Assembly (NCBI GenBank): GCA_963704835.1
Contig: CAVPHW010000032.1
Location: 186,001-250,000 of the forward strand
DNA from: GCA-2746605 sp963704835
GTDB lineage: Bacteria; Bacteroidota; Ignavibacteria; Ignavibacteriales; Melioribacteraceae
Reading direction: 5' to 3'
Length of the DNA: 64,000 nucleotides
Shown: positions 56,131-64,000 of the stretch, piece after piece
Layout of the letters: each line of letters starts with the position of its first letter
Position numbering within the stretch: position 1 is the first letter of the stretch
The notes under the pieces: generated by a model
Seen by the model: the letters and a program-made list of their open reading frames with translations, nothing else
Databases searched by the model: none
What the model was told of the DNA's origin: nothing
Program-made: the position numbers and the translations under genes

Positions 56131-56210
56131 ACACCTTTTTATTTTTATATATTATTACAAATCTTCTTAATTTGTGATTTAATTTACATAAATAATTTTA
56201 ATCTTTGAAA

Positions 56211-58635
56211 ATGAATAGTTGGGTAAAAATAATAATTGGTGTATTCTTATCGTTTATAATTGTGCTAAGTGTATTTATTGCTGGCTCATTTTATATGCTC
56301 GATAGAACTTTGCCTGAATATTCGGGGATTAAGGAAGTCAATTTTGTTAGTAATGATATTTCTATTTACAGAGATAATTATGCAATACCGTATGTTTATG
56401 CCGAGAATAAGAATGATATGTATTTTGCCTTAGGCTATCTTCACGCCCAAGAAAGATTATTTCAAATGGATTTAAGCAGAAGAGCTGGCGAAGGTAGATT
56501 GAGTGAAATAATAGGAAGCAAAGCCATTCCTTTTGATAAAATGTTCAGGACTTTGCAACTTTATAAAATTGTTAAGGAACACTTTAGTTATTTGGAACCA
56601 AATACGAAAAGTATTCTAGTTTCCTATACAAATGGAGTCAATGAATTCATAAAAAATAACTCCGAAAAGTTTACAATTGAATTTGACATTCTTGGTTATA
56701 AACCGTATTTGTGGGAACCTGAGCACTCAATGTTGATTGCAAAACTGATGGCGTGGGAATTAAATATTAGCTGGTGGAGTGATATTGCATTCACACATTT
56801 AATCCAAAAGTTGGGTGTTGAAAAAGTTAGAGGGATAATGCCTGAGTTTGATGAGAATGGCCCGACTATAATTCCGGAAGGAATGGAGAAATATGCTAAT
56901 GTTCCTCTTGATTTAATTAAGGTTGATAGAGATTTTAGAAATTTAATCGGTTCAGTCGGAACTCACATTGGTTCAAATAACTGGGTCGTAAATGGAAATC
57001 GATCAACCTCTGGAAAACCAATAATTGCTAACGATCCTCATTTAAGCTTTACTGCACCTGGCAAATGGTATATTGCCGTATTAAGATCACCAGAAGTAAA
57101 TGTTGAAGGTGTAACCTTACCTGGAATCCCAGCAGTTGTAATTGGTAAAAATCAAAATATTTCTTGGGTTTTAACTAATGTTATGGCTGACGATGCAGAT
57201 TTTTATATTGAAAAATTGGATTCTACAAAAACTAAATACTTGCTCGATGGAGAATGGAAGGATTTAATTACTGTTGACGATACTATCATGGTAAAAGATT
57301 CGGTAGATGTGGTTTTTCAAATAAGAAAAAATCATCGTGGACCAATAATTTCAGATATTCATCCCTACAATAAAATGTTCCCAAATGTTGAACAAAGCAA
57401 TGTTGATATTAGTATGAGATGGACAGCCCTTGAGGCAAGCAATGAAAATAATGCATTTGCCTTAGTTAATTCAGCAACTAATTGGGATGAATTTAGAAAC
57501 GGATTGAAGAATTTTGATGCACCTGGTCAAAATTTTGTTTATGCTGATGTTGAAGGGAATATTGGATATAAGGCAGGTGTTAAACTTCCTAAAAGAAAAT
57601 CTAATAGCACTTCTTTCGTTTATGATGGAACATCCACTACAAATGATTGGACAAGTTTTGTCGATTTTAATGAAAATCCTCAACTTTTTAATCCACCAAG
57701 TGGATTTATTGCTTCTGCGAACAACAAGACTATTAAGAGTTTCCCGTATCATATTACTAATGTTTGGGAACCTGACTCAAGAATTACAAGAATTACGGAA
57801 CTGTTAGAATCAAAGAAAAAACACAGTAAAGAGGATTTCAAAAAATACCAGATTGATTTCTTTTCCCACTATGCAAAAGATATTACTCCATTTATTCTAA
57901 ACGTGTTAAAAAATCATTCTTCGGAAAATAAAAATGTTAATGATGCTAACAGAATTCTTAGAAATTGGGATTTTGTATTCACTCCATATAGTCAAGTTCC
58001 AACAATTTATTCGGTTTTTTATCAAGAACTTTTAAAGAATATATTTAAAGACGAAATGGGCGAAGAACTTTTTAATGAATATATTTTTGTAGCCAATATT
58101 TCGTACAGAGTCGTAAGAAAAATGCTGAATGAAAATAATTCAATTTGGTTTGATGACATTTCTACAAAATAAAATTGAAACAAGAGATGAGATTATTTCA
58201 AAAAGTTTTATTCAAGCTGTAGATCGTTTAGAAAAAAGATTTGGCAATATTGAAAATTGGCAATGGGGAAAACTGCATCAAGTTACTTTTAAACATTTTT
58301 TTCATGGTAAGTATAAAATCTTGGATATGATACTTGATGTTGGTCCGTTCGAAATTGGAGGTGACGGAACAACAGTTTTTAATACTGAATATTCATTTAC
58401 TAAACCATATGAAAATAAATTAGGTCCTTCAATGAGATTTATCTACGATTTCGCAGAACGTGAGAAATTCGAAATAATCTTACCATCGGGTCAATCGGGT
58501 CACTTTTACAGCAAACACTATAGCGATATGACAAAAATGTGGTTAAAAGGAGACAATATTAGTATTAATACGAATGAAAATTTTGTAAAGAGTTCTGGCT
58601 TCCAGAAATTGAAGCTAATCCCAATAAGTAATTAA
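56211..58635 (+). pseudogene. penicillin acylase family protein, frameshifted near 58170
   Basis: The first frame runs from ATG 56211 to a stop at 58170-58172; the second frame continues to 58635. Skipping one T at 58170 (AAAATAAAA) joins DDISTK to KIETRDEII and gives an 807-residue protein. It is an Ntn-hydrolase of the penicillin acylase/AHL acylase type. An N-terminal anchor is followed by RDNYAIPYVYAENKNDMYFA and HAQERLFQMDLSRR. The autoprocessing Ser255 is in GSNNWVVNG. The C-terminal half includes GQSGHFYSKHYSDM. All motifs are conserved, so the break may be a sequencing error. Substrates in the family range from beta-lactams to acyl-homoserine lactones. Confidence 0.85.
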
Positions 58636-58685
58636 ATTTTGTTATAGAATAATTTTATAATTTAGTAGACCATAAAAGGTAAATA

Positions 58686-59639
58686 ATGAAAGTAATCGAA
58701 CATCTTGATAAAGCAACAGAAACACTAATCAGTTTTGAAATAATTCCACCCAAGCGAGGCGGAAATATTAAAAATTTATTGCATGCACTTGAAGATCTTG
58801 TAAAATATAATCCGCCATTTATTGATATAACAAGTCATGCTGCGGAAGTTTTGTATGAAGAAACTTCTACCGGTGATTTTAGAATGAAAATTAAGAGAAA
58901 GAGGCCCGGTACACTTGGAATCTGCGCGTTAATTCAGAATAAATATAATGTTGATACTGTTCCTCATGTAATTTGTCAAGGTTTTACAAAAGAAGAAACA
59001 GAAGATTTTTTAATTGAGCTTCATTATTTAGGAATAGAAAACGTTCTAGCAATAAGAGGCGATGAAAGTGGCTTTAGCAAACCTGTAAAATTTGGAAGAA
59101 GTACAAATAATTATGCTTCAGACTTGGTTAAACAAATTTCTGACTTAAATAAAGGGAAGTACTTAGAAGAATCTTTGCTTGATGCTGAACCCATGAAATT
59201 TGGAATAGGAATCAGTGGTTATCCCGAAAAACATTTTGAAGCTCCCAATCTTCAAACAGATATAAACTACACAAAGAAAAAAATAGATTCAGGTGCAGAT
59301 TATATTGTAACTCAAATGTTTTATGAGAACCAAAGTTATTTTAATTATCTGGAAATGTGCAGAAAAAGTGGGATTAGTGTCCCAATAATTCCAGGTCTTA
59401 AAATTATTACGTCAAAAAAACAGTTAAACAGTTTACCTTCCAATTTTTATGTTGATATACCAAGCACGCTTGCAGATGAAATTAATTCTGCTAAACCCGA
59501 ACATGTTTCACAAATTGGAATTGAATGGGCATTTAAACAAGTTGAAGAATTAATAAATGCAAAAGTACCAGCAATACATTTTTATGTTATGCAAAATACT
59601 GAGCCAATAAAAATATTAATGAAAAAAATAGGACTTTAA
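58686..59639 (+). CDS. metF: methylenetetrahydrofolate reductase
   Basis: MetF reduces 5,10-methylene-THF to 5-methyl-THF for methionine synthesis. The 317-residue TIM barrel has the FAD/folate segments SFEIIPPKRGG, DITSHAAEVL, NVLAIRGDES and GIGISGYPEKHFEAPN, and QMFYENQSYF further on. The catalytic Glu is in SFEIIPP. Length is normal. It is followed after six bases by a Gfo/Idh oxidoreductase. Confidence 0.93.
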   Translation: MKVIEHLDKATETLISFEIIPPKRGGNIKNLLHALEDLVKYNPPFIDITSHAAEVLYEETSTGDFRMKIKRKRPGTLGICALIQNKYNVDTVPHVICQGFTKEETEDFLIELHYLGIENVLAIRGDESGFSKPVKFGRSTNNYASDLVKQISDLNKGKYLEESLLDAEPMKFGIGISGYPEKHFEAPNLQTDINYTKKKIDSGADYIVTQMFYENQSYFNYLEMCRKSGISVPIIPGLKIITSKKQLNSLPSNFYVDIPSTLADEINSAKPEHVSQIGIEWAFKQVEELINAKVPAIHFYVMQNTEPIKILMKKIGL

Positions 59640-59645
59640 TTCTAT

Positions 59646-60662
59646 ATGAAAATAGCAGGAAATAATAAATTGAATGCATCTTTAGGATTAAATAAAAAAC
59701 TTAAATGGGGTATTGCAGGTTGTGGCAAGTTTTCTGAAACTACATTTATTCCAACTTTACTTCAATTAAAGAAAAACTCTTTAGTATCAATTTATAGTTC
59801 AGATTTAAACAGATCGAAAGAAATAGCAAATAAATTTTTTGCAAAGAACTATCATGATAATTTTGAAGAGTTTTTAAAAAATGATTTTGATATTCTTTAT
59901 GTTGGAAGTGCAAATTTGGATCACCATTGGCAGGTTGTAAAGGCAGCCAAGGCGAAGAAACATATACTGTGTGAAAAGCCTCTGGCCCTTACCTCAAAAG
60001 AAGCTCAAGAAATGGTAGATGTTTGTAAAGAGAATAATGTTTTTCTATCAGTCAATTATGTCCACCGTTTTCATCCGCTCTGTGTTAAAGTTAAAGAAAT
60101 TATTGAGAAGGGAATGATTGGCTCCATTGTTTCCGTCTCAACTTCATTTAATATAGATTATGAACCGGATGATAATTTTAGATTTGATCTTAAACAAAGT
60201 GGCGGAGGTGCTTTTAGAGATTTAGGCACTCATATGATTGATTTATTGCGTTTTTTTGGTGGAGAAGTTAATGATATAACAGGATTTATTGATAATGTAG
60301 TTTATAAAAGTGAAGTTGATGATTTTGCTGCAGCCGTAGTAAAATATGAAAAAGGTGGTTATGGATTTTTGAATGTATCTTATAATTCTAAACAAGCATT
60401 TAATAAAATAGATATAGTCGGTTCAAATGGGTCTTTAAGTATTGAAAATATTATAGGTCGTAAAAAGAAAGCAGGAAAACTCTCTATTGAGTTAGCTGGC
60501 GAAGCAAGAAGGGCATTTAGGAAACGAGCGAATAAACTTCTTCATGCGTTAAGAGCTTTACAAAAAGCAATTCTTTCTAATACCCAACCGAGTGTTACAG
60601 GTTCTGATGGATTAATTAACATGCAGATAATGGAAAAATTGGAAAGCAAATGTCTTCCATAG
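59646..60662 (+). CDS. Gfo/Idh/MocA family oxidoreductase
   Basis: The 338-residue protein has an N-terminal NAD(P)-binding Rossmann domain (LKWGIAGCGKFSETTFIP), the EKPLALTSKEA motif that carries the catalytic Lys, and GGAFRDLGTHMIDLLRFF in the C-terminal domain. Such enzymes oxidise sugars or inositol derivatives; the substrate is unknown. It overlaps the class II aldolase start by 13 bases. The pair could act on one sugar pathway. Confidence 0.9.
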   Translation: MKIAGNNKLNASLGLNKKLKWGIAGCGKFSETTFIPTLLQLKKNSLVSIYSSDLNRSKEIANKFFAKNYHDNFEEFLKNDFDILYVGSANLDHHWQVVKAAKAKKHILCEKPLALTSKEAQEMVDVCKENNVFLSVNYVHRFHPLCVKVKEIIEKGMIGSIVSVSTSFNIDYEPDDNFRFDLKQSGGGAFRDLGTHMIDLLRFFGGEVNDITGFIDNVVYKSEVDDFAAAVVKYEKGGYGFLNVSYNSKQAFNKIDIVGSNGSLSIENIIGRKKKAGKLSIELAGEARRAFRKRANKLLHALRALQKAILSNTQPSVTGSDGLINMQIMEKLESKCLP

Positions 60663-61456
60663 AAGAACTTGTAAAGTATTGCCATAAAGTTTACGAAAAA
60701 GGATTTGTTTCAGCCACTGATGGAAATCTCTCAATAAGGCTATCTGATAAATTAATTGCAATCACAAGATCAGGAATTAACAAAGGCGAAGTGAAGGAAG
60801 ATGATATTGTAATTACTGATTTGGAAGGTAATAAATTAGAAGGTTTCGGTCAGCCCTCCTCCGAAATTAAAATACATCTTTTGGCTTATAATGAAAGACA
60901 TGATATCAATGCTGTTGTGCATTGCCATCCAATTTATTCTACTGCAATCGCAACTGCTAATATGGATTTGACTAAACCTATTTTCCCTGAAGTAGTTTTA
61001 ACAATTGGACCGGTTCCACTTTGTAAGTATGGAACTCCCTCAACAGAAGAATTGCCAAATAGTATGAAGCCTTACATTAAAGATAGTTGGGTAATGCTTC
61101 TGCAAAACCACGGGGCAGTTTCTTTTGGACGGGATATTTCCAACGCATTTTATAATTTGGAAAAAATTGAACATTCTGCTAAAATTCTTATTTTAACTAG
61201 AATTCTAGGTGGGGAAACTGCTTTATCTTCCGAGCAAGTAAAAAAACTTCGTGGTATTTCTGAACAGGCTTTTGGAATTAATTCCAATAGTTCTTCTAAT
61301 AATAAACATCTACAAAACTTTACAGAAATTATTGAAGAGAGATTAAGAGCAAGGGCAGGTAATCCCAAATTTACAAATACTAACTTTGGTAGAAATTTTA
61401 AAACGGATTTACAAAACAGCAGTCTAAATAATATTATTTCAAAACTGATAAATTAA
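60650..61456 (+). CDS. class II aldolase, fuculose-phosphate type, with microcompartment-type C-terminal tag
   Basis: The 268-residue enzyme belongs to the AraD/FucA zinc aldolase family. Zinc ligands are in VVHCHPIYSTAIA (H-x-H) and LLQNHGAVSFGRD, and the catalytic Glu is in SSEIKIHLLAY. Known members cleave L-fuculose-1-phosphate to dihydroxyacetone phosphate and L-lactaldehyde. The fold normally ends near residue 215. Here about 50 more residues follow, containing the string IEERLRARAGNP at 228-239 and a terminal SSLNNIISKLIN. The same string is in the aldehyde dehydrogenase at 47491. It overlaps the oxidoreductase gene by 13 bases. Confidence 0.88.
   Translation: MSSIEELVKYCHKVYEKGFVSATDGNLSIRLSDKLIAITRSGINKGEVKEDDIVITDLEGNKLEGFGQPSSEIKIHLLAYNERHDINAVVHCHPIYSTAIATANMDLTKPIFPEVVLTIGPVPLCKYGTPSTEELPNSMKPYIKDSWVMLLQNHGAVSFGRDISNAFYNLEKIEHSAKILILTRILGGETALSSEQVKKLRGISEQAFGINSNSSSNNKHLQNFTEIIEERLRARAGNPKFTNTNFGRNFKTDLQNSSLNNIISKLIN
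61331..61366 (+). other. shared cargo tag IEERLRARAGNP, copy 2
   Basis: These bases encode residues 228-239 of the aldolase, beyond its catalytic domain. The peptide is identical to residues 478-489 of the aldehyde dehydrogenase, with five synonymous base differences between the copies. The preceding Ser/Asn-rich linker and the following short helix are features of microcompartment cargo tails. Confidence 0.7.
61418..61453 (+). other. C-terminal short helix of the aldolase
   Basis: The last 12 residues, SSLNNIISKLIN, have Leu/Ile at spacing 3-4 and could form an amphipathic helix. It is in the same relative position as the terminal helix of the aldehyde dehydrogenase. Confidence 0.35.
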
Positions 61457-61485
61457 TTTTTCAATAATTATAAAAATTTACTTAT

Positions 61486-62484
61486 ATGAATAGAAATGAC
61501 ATATCTATTGCAATTCTTGTTGGCGGAACTTCTCCTGAAAGAGCAGTTTCAAAAGAGTCAGGAAAAGCAATGTACGAAGCAGTTAAAACTCTAGGTTATA
61601 AAGTTAGATTGGTTGATCCAGGGTATGGTCTTAATCAACCAACAAAAATAGAAGATTTTTTTAATGATTGTGAATATGGCATACTTTCAAATGAAAATAT
61701 AATATCATCAATCAATTCTCCTTTATTTAATGAGGTTGATTTAGCGCTTCTTGCACTTCATGGTAAATGGGGAGAAGATGGAATAATTCAATCACTTTTA
61801 GAATTGAAAGGAACTAAATATACTGGCTCTGGGGTTTTGGGAAGTTCTCTTTCAATGGATAAAGCAAAATCTAAAATAATATTTAATCATTTTGGAGTTT
61901 CAACCCCAAAGTGGATTGAGACGGATAGGTATGTTAATCTGGCAGAATTAAATACTCAAATTTTAGATTCAATTAAATATCCATGCATAGTAAAACCCAA
62001 TGATCAAGGTTCTACGATTGGCTTATCAAAGTGTAATGCTCCTGATGAGTTGGAAGAATGTATAAAATTAGCGTCACAATTTTCTATTGGTATTTTATTA
62101 GAAGAATATATAGTTGGGAAGGAATTAGCTGTTGGTATTGTAAAAGATGTTGAATTGCCAATTCTTGAGATTATTCCAAAGCATGAACTCTATGATTATG
62201 AATGTAAATATACAGATGGCATGTGTGAATATATTGTTCCGGCTTCTCTAGATAAAGCGGTAGAACAGGAGCTTCAAAAGCAAGCTTTCTTGGCATTTGA
62301 CTCACTTGGATGTAAAGACTACAGCAGAGTTGATTTTAGAGTTACAGAAGAAGGCAAGCCATATTGCTTCGAAGTAAACACTTTGCCCGGAATGACATCC
62401 CATAGTTTATTACCCAAAATGGCAAAAGCAACAGGAATAAGTTTTGAAGAACTTGTAGATATTATTATTCAGTCTGCATTATGA
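61486..62484 (+). CDS. ddl: D-alanine--D-alanine ligase
   Basis: Ddl makes D-Ala-D-Ala for peptidoglycan. The 332-residue ATP-grasp protein has the start AILVGGTSPERAVSKESGKA, the LALHGKWGEDGIIQSLLEL segment, VKPNDQGSTIGLSKC, the metal-binding YSRVDFRVTEEGKPYCFEVN and the closing TLPGMTSHSLLPKM. Length is normal. It overlaps ftsB by four bases. Confidence 0.94.
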   Translation: MNRNDISIAILVGGTSPERAVSKESGKAMYEAVKTLGYKVRLVDPGYGLNQPTKIEDFFNDCEYGILSNENIISSINSPLFNEVDLALLALHGKWGEDGIIQSLLELKGTKYTGSGVLGSSLSMDKAKSKIIFNHFGVSTPKWIETDRYVNLAELNTQILDSIKYPCIVKPNDQGSTIGLSKCNAPDELEECIKLASQFSIGILLEEYIVGKELAVGIVKDVELPILEIIPKHELYDYECKYTDGMCEYIVPASLDKAVEQELQKQAFLAFDSLGCKDYSRVDFRVTEEGKPYCFEVNTLPGMTSHSLLPKMAKATGISFEELVDIIIQSAL

Positions 62485-62792
62485 AAAAAGTAAGCAATAA
62501 AAAAGATCGATTGATTACTTGGCTGTATTTTGTAATTTTAATTTTTTTAATACTGTTTTTATTCTTTAATAAATACGGTCTCTTGAAATATTTTGAACTC
62601 AAAAGTGAAATAAACACAATTGAGAGAAAGGTCGAAAGCTCAAAAGAAGAGATTGAGAAAATGAATAAGAAAATTAATTCACTAAAAAATAGCGAGAAGG
62701 AACTAGAAAAAGTCGCTCGTGAAAAATTCTTGATGAAGAAAAAGAATGAGAAAGCGTTTAAATTTATTGATAAAAATGATTCACTAAAGTGA
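62481..62792 (+). CDS. ftsB: septum formation initiator FtsB/DivIC-like protein
   Basis: The 103-residue bitopic protein has one membrane helix (about residues 13-32). A coiled coil follows (LKYFELKSEINTIERKVE and onward) and the closing motif EKVAREKFLMKKKNEKAFKF. This is the FtsB/DivIC pattern; the protein works with FtsL and FtsQ at the division septum. It overlaps ddl and rarA by four bases each, in a cell-wall and division run. Confidence 0.85.
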   Translation: MKKVSNKKDRLITWLYFVILIFLILFLFFNKYGLLKYFELKSEINTIERKVESSKEEIEKMNKKINSLKNSEKELEKVAREKFLMKKKNEKAFKFIDKNDSLK

Positions 62793-64000
62793 ATAACACT
62801 AAAAGACAAATCCCACAGATTCCACTTGCCGAAAGAATTAGACCAAGAACTCTTGCTGAATTTAGAGGACAAAAAAAAATAGTTGGTCCGGGTAAACCTA
62901 TTAGTTTAATGATTGAAAATGATTCCTTAAGTTCATTTATTTTATGGGGACCACCAGGTACCGGAAAGACAACCATTGCCAGAATAATATCTGAGACAAC
63001 ACTTTCAGAGTTCCACCAAATGAATGCTGTATCTGCAGGGGTTAAAGAGGTTCGAGAGGTTATTGCGCTTGCAAAAATCAATAAAGATAATTTTAATAAA
63101 CGTACAATATTGTTCATCGATGAGATTCACAGATTTAATAAAGGTCAACAAGATGCTTTACTTTCAGCTGTTGAATCTGGTCTTTTAACATTAATTGGTG
63201 CAACTACCGAGAACCCTTCTTTTGAAGTAATTCCGGCATTAAGATCCCGAGCAAGAGTTTATGTTTTAGAAGAATTAACTAAAGAAGATCTAATAGAAAT
63301 TTTAGATTATGCGGTTACCGAAGATGAATTTTTGAAAACGTTTAAGATTGAAGAGATAGAAAGAGATTATTTAATCTATGTAAGTGGTGGAGATGCGAGA
63401 ACTCTATTAAACATACTTGAATCAGTATTTAATCAGCAGTTAAATTCCAATCGGGTTTTTATCAACCAAAAAAATATTGATAATGTTCTTCAACAAAAAA
63501 GAATTAATTATGATAAAAATGGTGAAGAACACTATAATATTATTTCAGCATTTATTAAAAGTTTGAGAGGTAGTGATCCCGATGCAGCTCTTTATTGGAT
63601 GGTAAGGATGCTTGAAGGGGGTGAAGATCCTAAATTTATTGCTAGAAGAATGTTGATTTTAGCTTCGGAAGATATTGGGAATGCATCTCCAAATGCGTTG
63701 GTTATTGCAGAAGCTACATTCAAAGCAATTGAAAATATTGGTATGCCGGAAGCGAGAATTATTCTTGCACAATGTGCAACCTATTTAGCTGCACAACCGA
63801 AAAGTAATGCAGCTTACTCCGCAATTCTTAAAGCCTATGAAGAAGTAAGAAAAGGAAATAATGAACCGGTTCCGTTACATTTAAGAAATGCACCAACAAA
63901 TTTGATGAAAAGTTTAGATTATGGTAAAAACTATAAATATGCACATGATTTTGATAATCACTTTGTTGAAGAAAACTACTTTCCTGAGAGATTAAAGGGA
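62789..64000 (+). CDS. rarA: replication-associated recombination protein RarA/MgsA, 5' part
   Basis: A GTG start at 62789 (overlapping the ftsB stop) begins a frame open to the window's end, 404 codons; the usual family length is about 440. It is the AAA+ RarA/MgsA protein that works at stalled forks. Visible are IRPRTLAEFRGQ, Walker A GPPGTGKT (54-61), Walker B LFIDEIHRF near 109, sensor GATTENPSF and RSRARVYVL. The C-terminal part contains IKSLRGSDPDAALYWMVRML and SEDIGNASPNAL. The last few residues are outside. Confidence 0.94.
   Translation, partial: MNNTKRQIPQIPLAERIRPRTLAEFRGQKKIVGPGKPISLMIENDSLSSFILWGPPGTGKTTIARIISETTLSEFHQMNAVSAGVKEVREVIALAKINKDNFNKRTILFIDEIHRFNKGQQDALLSAVESGLLTLIGATTENPSFEVIPALRSRARVYVLEELTKEDLIEILDYAVTEDEFLKTFKIEEIERDYLIYVSGGDARTLLNILESVFNQQLNSNRVFINQKNIDNVLQQKRINYDKNGEEHYNIISAFIKSLRGSDPDAALYWMVRMLEGGEDPKFIARRMLILASEDIGNASPNALVIAEATFKAIENIGMPEARIILAQCATYLAAQPKSNAAYSAILKAYEEVRKGNNEPVPLHLRNAPTNLMKSLDYGKNYKYAHDFDNHFVEENYFPERLKG

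Noticed and set aside
1..64000. Prophage, integrated plasmid, insertion sequence or CRISPR array
   Set aside because: No transposase, integrase, phage structural gene or regularly spaced repeat was seen; the content is mostly housekeeping and envelope genes.

Overview
This is an AT-rich, gene-dense stretch of a Gram-negative chromosome, most likely from the class Ignavibacteria or a close relative in the Bacteroidota/Chlorobiota group. The clues are secreted proteins ending in a type IX secretion (T9SS) sorting domain with the NYPNPFNPST signature, a GWxTD-domain protein, an MXAN_6640-type metalloprotease, outer-membrane LPS machinery, and small overlapping operons. The assignment rests on these protein types, not on any marker-gene comparison. 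I see no tRNA, rRNA, CRISPR array, prophage or intact insertion sequence.

Layout. 1-4471: the end of bamD, a hotdog thioesterase and two secreted proteins. 4526-5887: a CcmA/CcmB-like ABC pair with a palindrome between the genes. 5979-9641: a DNA glycosylase, DUF3108, YfiT/DinB and CPBP protease genes. 9622-20308: a plus-strand series with cdsA, an M48 lipoprotein, rimO, a GWxTD protein, a PfkB kinase, a BamA-like barrel, a UbiA prenyltransferase, rnhB and yraN. 20367-22950: mlaE-mlaF-mlaD. 23062-25842: uvrA. 25877-32255 (minus): a GHL10 hydrolase, aroB, aroK, a porin-like protein and a PpiD-like foldase. 32482-39766: a broken small membrane protein, a sodium symporter, a Ste24 protease, gatC, kdsB, a PLP enzyme, a B12-binding subunit and an acyltransferase. 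39776-45258: ruvB followed by the KDO/LPS-export run kdsA-kdsD-lptC-ostA-lptB. 45259-47316: a decayed and an intact T9SS cargo gene. 47359-48957: a CoA-acylating aldehyde dehydrogenase. 49153-54800: a lipoprotein, a LiaF-LiaF-LytS-LytTR operon and a potassium channel. 54814-64000: rmuC, a frameshifted penicillin acylase, metF, an oxidoreductase, a class II aldolase, ddl, ftsB and the start of rarA.

Main discovery. The CoA-acylating aldehyde dehydrogenase and the class II (fuculose-phosphate-like) aldolase lie about 12 kb apart and are unrelated in fold. Both carry the identical 12-residue string IEERLRARAGNP in a C-terminal extension beyond the catalytic domain, and each ends in a second short amphipathic segment. 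The two DNA copies differ at five positions, all synonymous, so the string is kept at protein level. The best explanation is a shared cargo tag for a bacterial microcompartment whose shell genes lie outside this window. Such a compartment would split a deoxy-sugar phosphate and oxidise the resulting aldehyde to an acyl-CoA.

Other points. A 9-bp direct repeat with a 12-bp spacer sits upstream of the LiaF/LytS/LytTR operon and has the geometry of a LytTR operator. Six single-base frameshifts, all with one extra base, break four loci: kdsA three times, a small membrane protein, a T9SS fragment and a penicillin acylase. The broken frames keep their motifs, so sequencing or assembly error, or very recent decay, should be checked before calling gene loss. 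A REP-like palindromic element is inserted in frame in one T9SS sorting domain.
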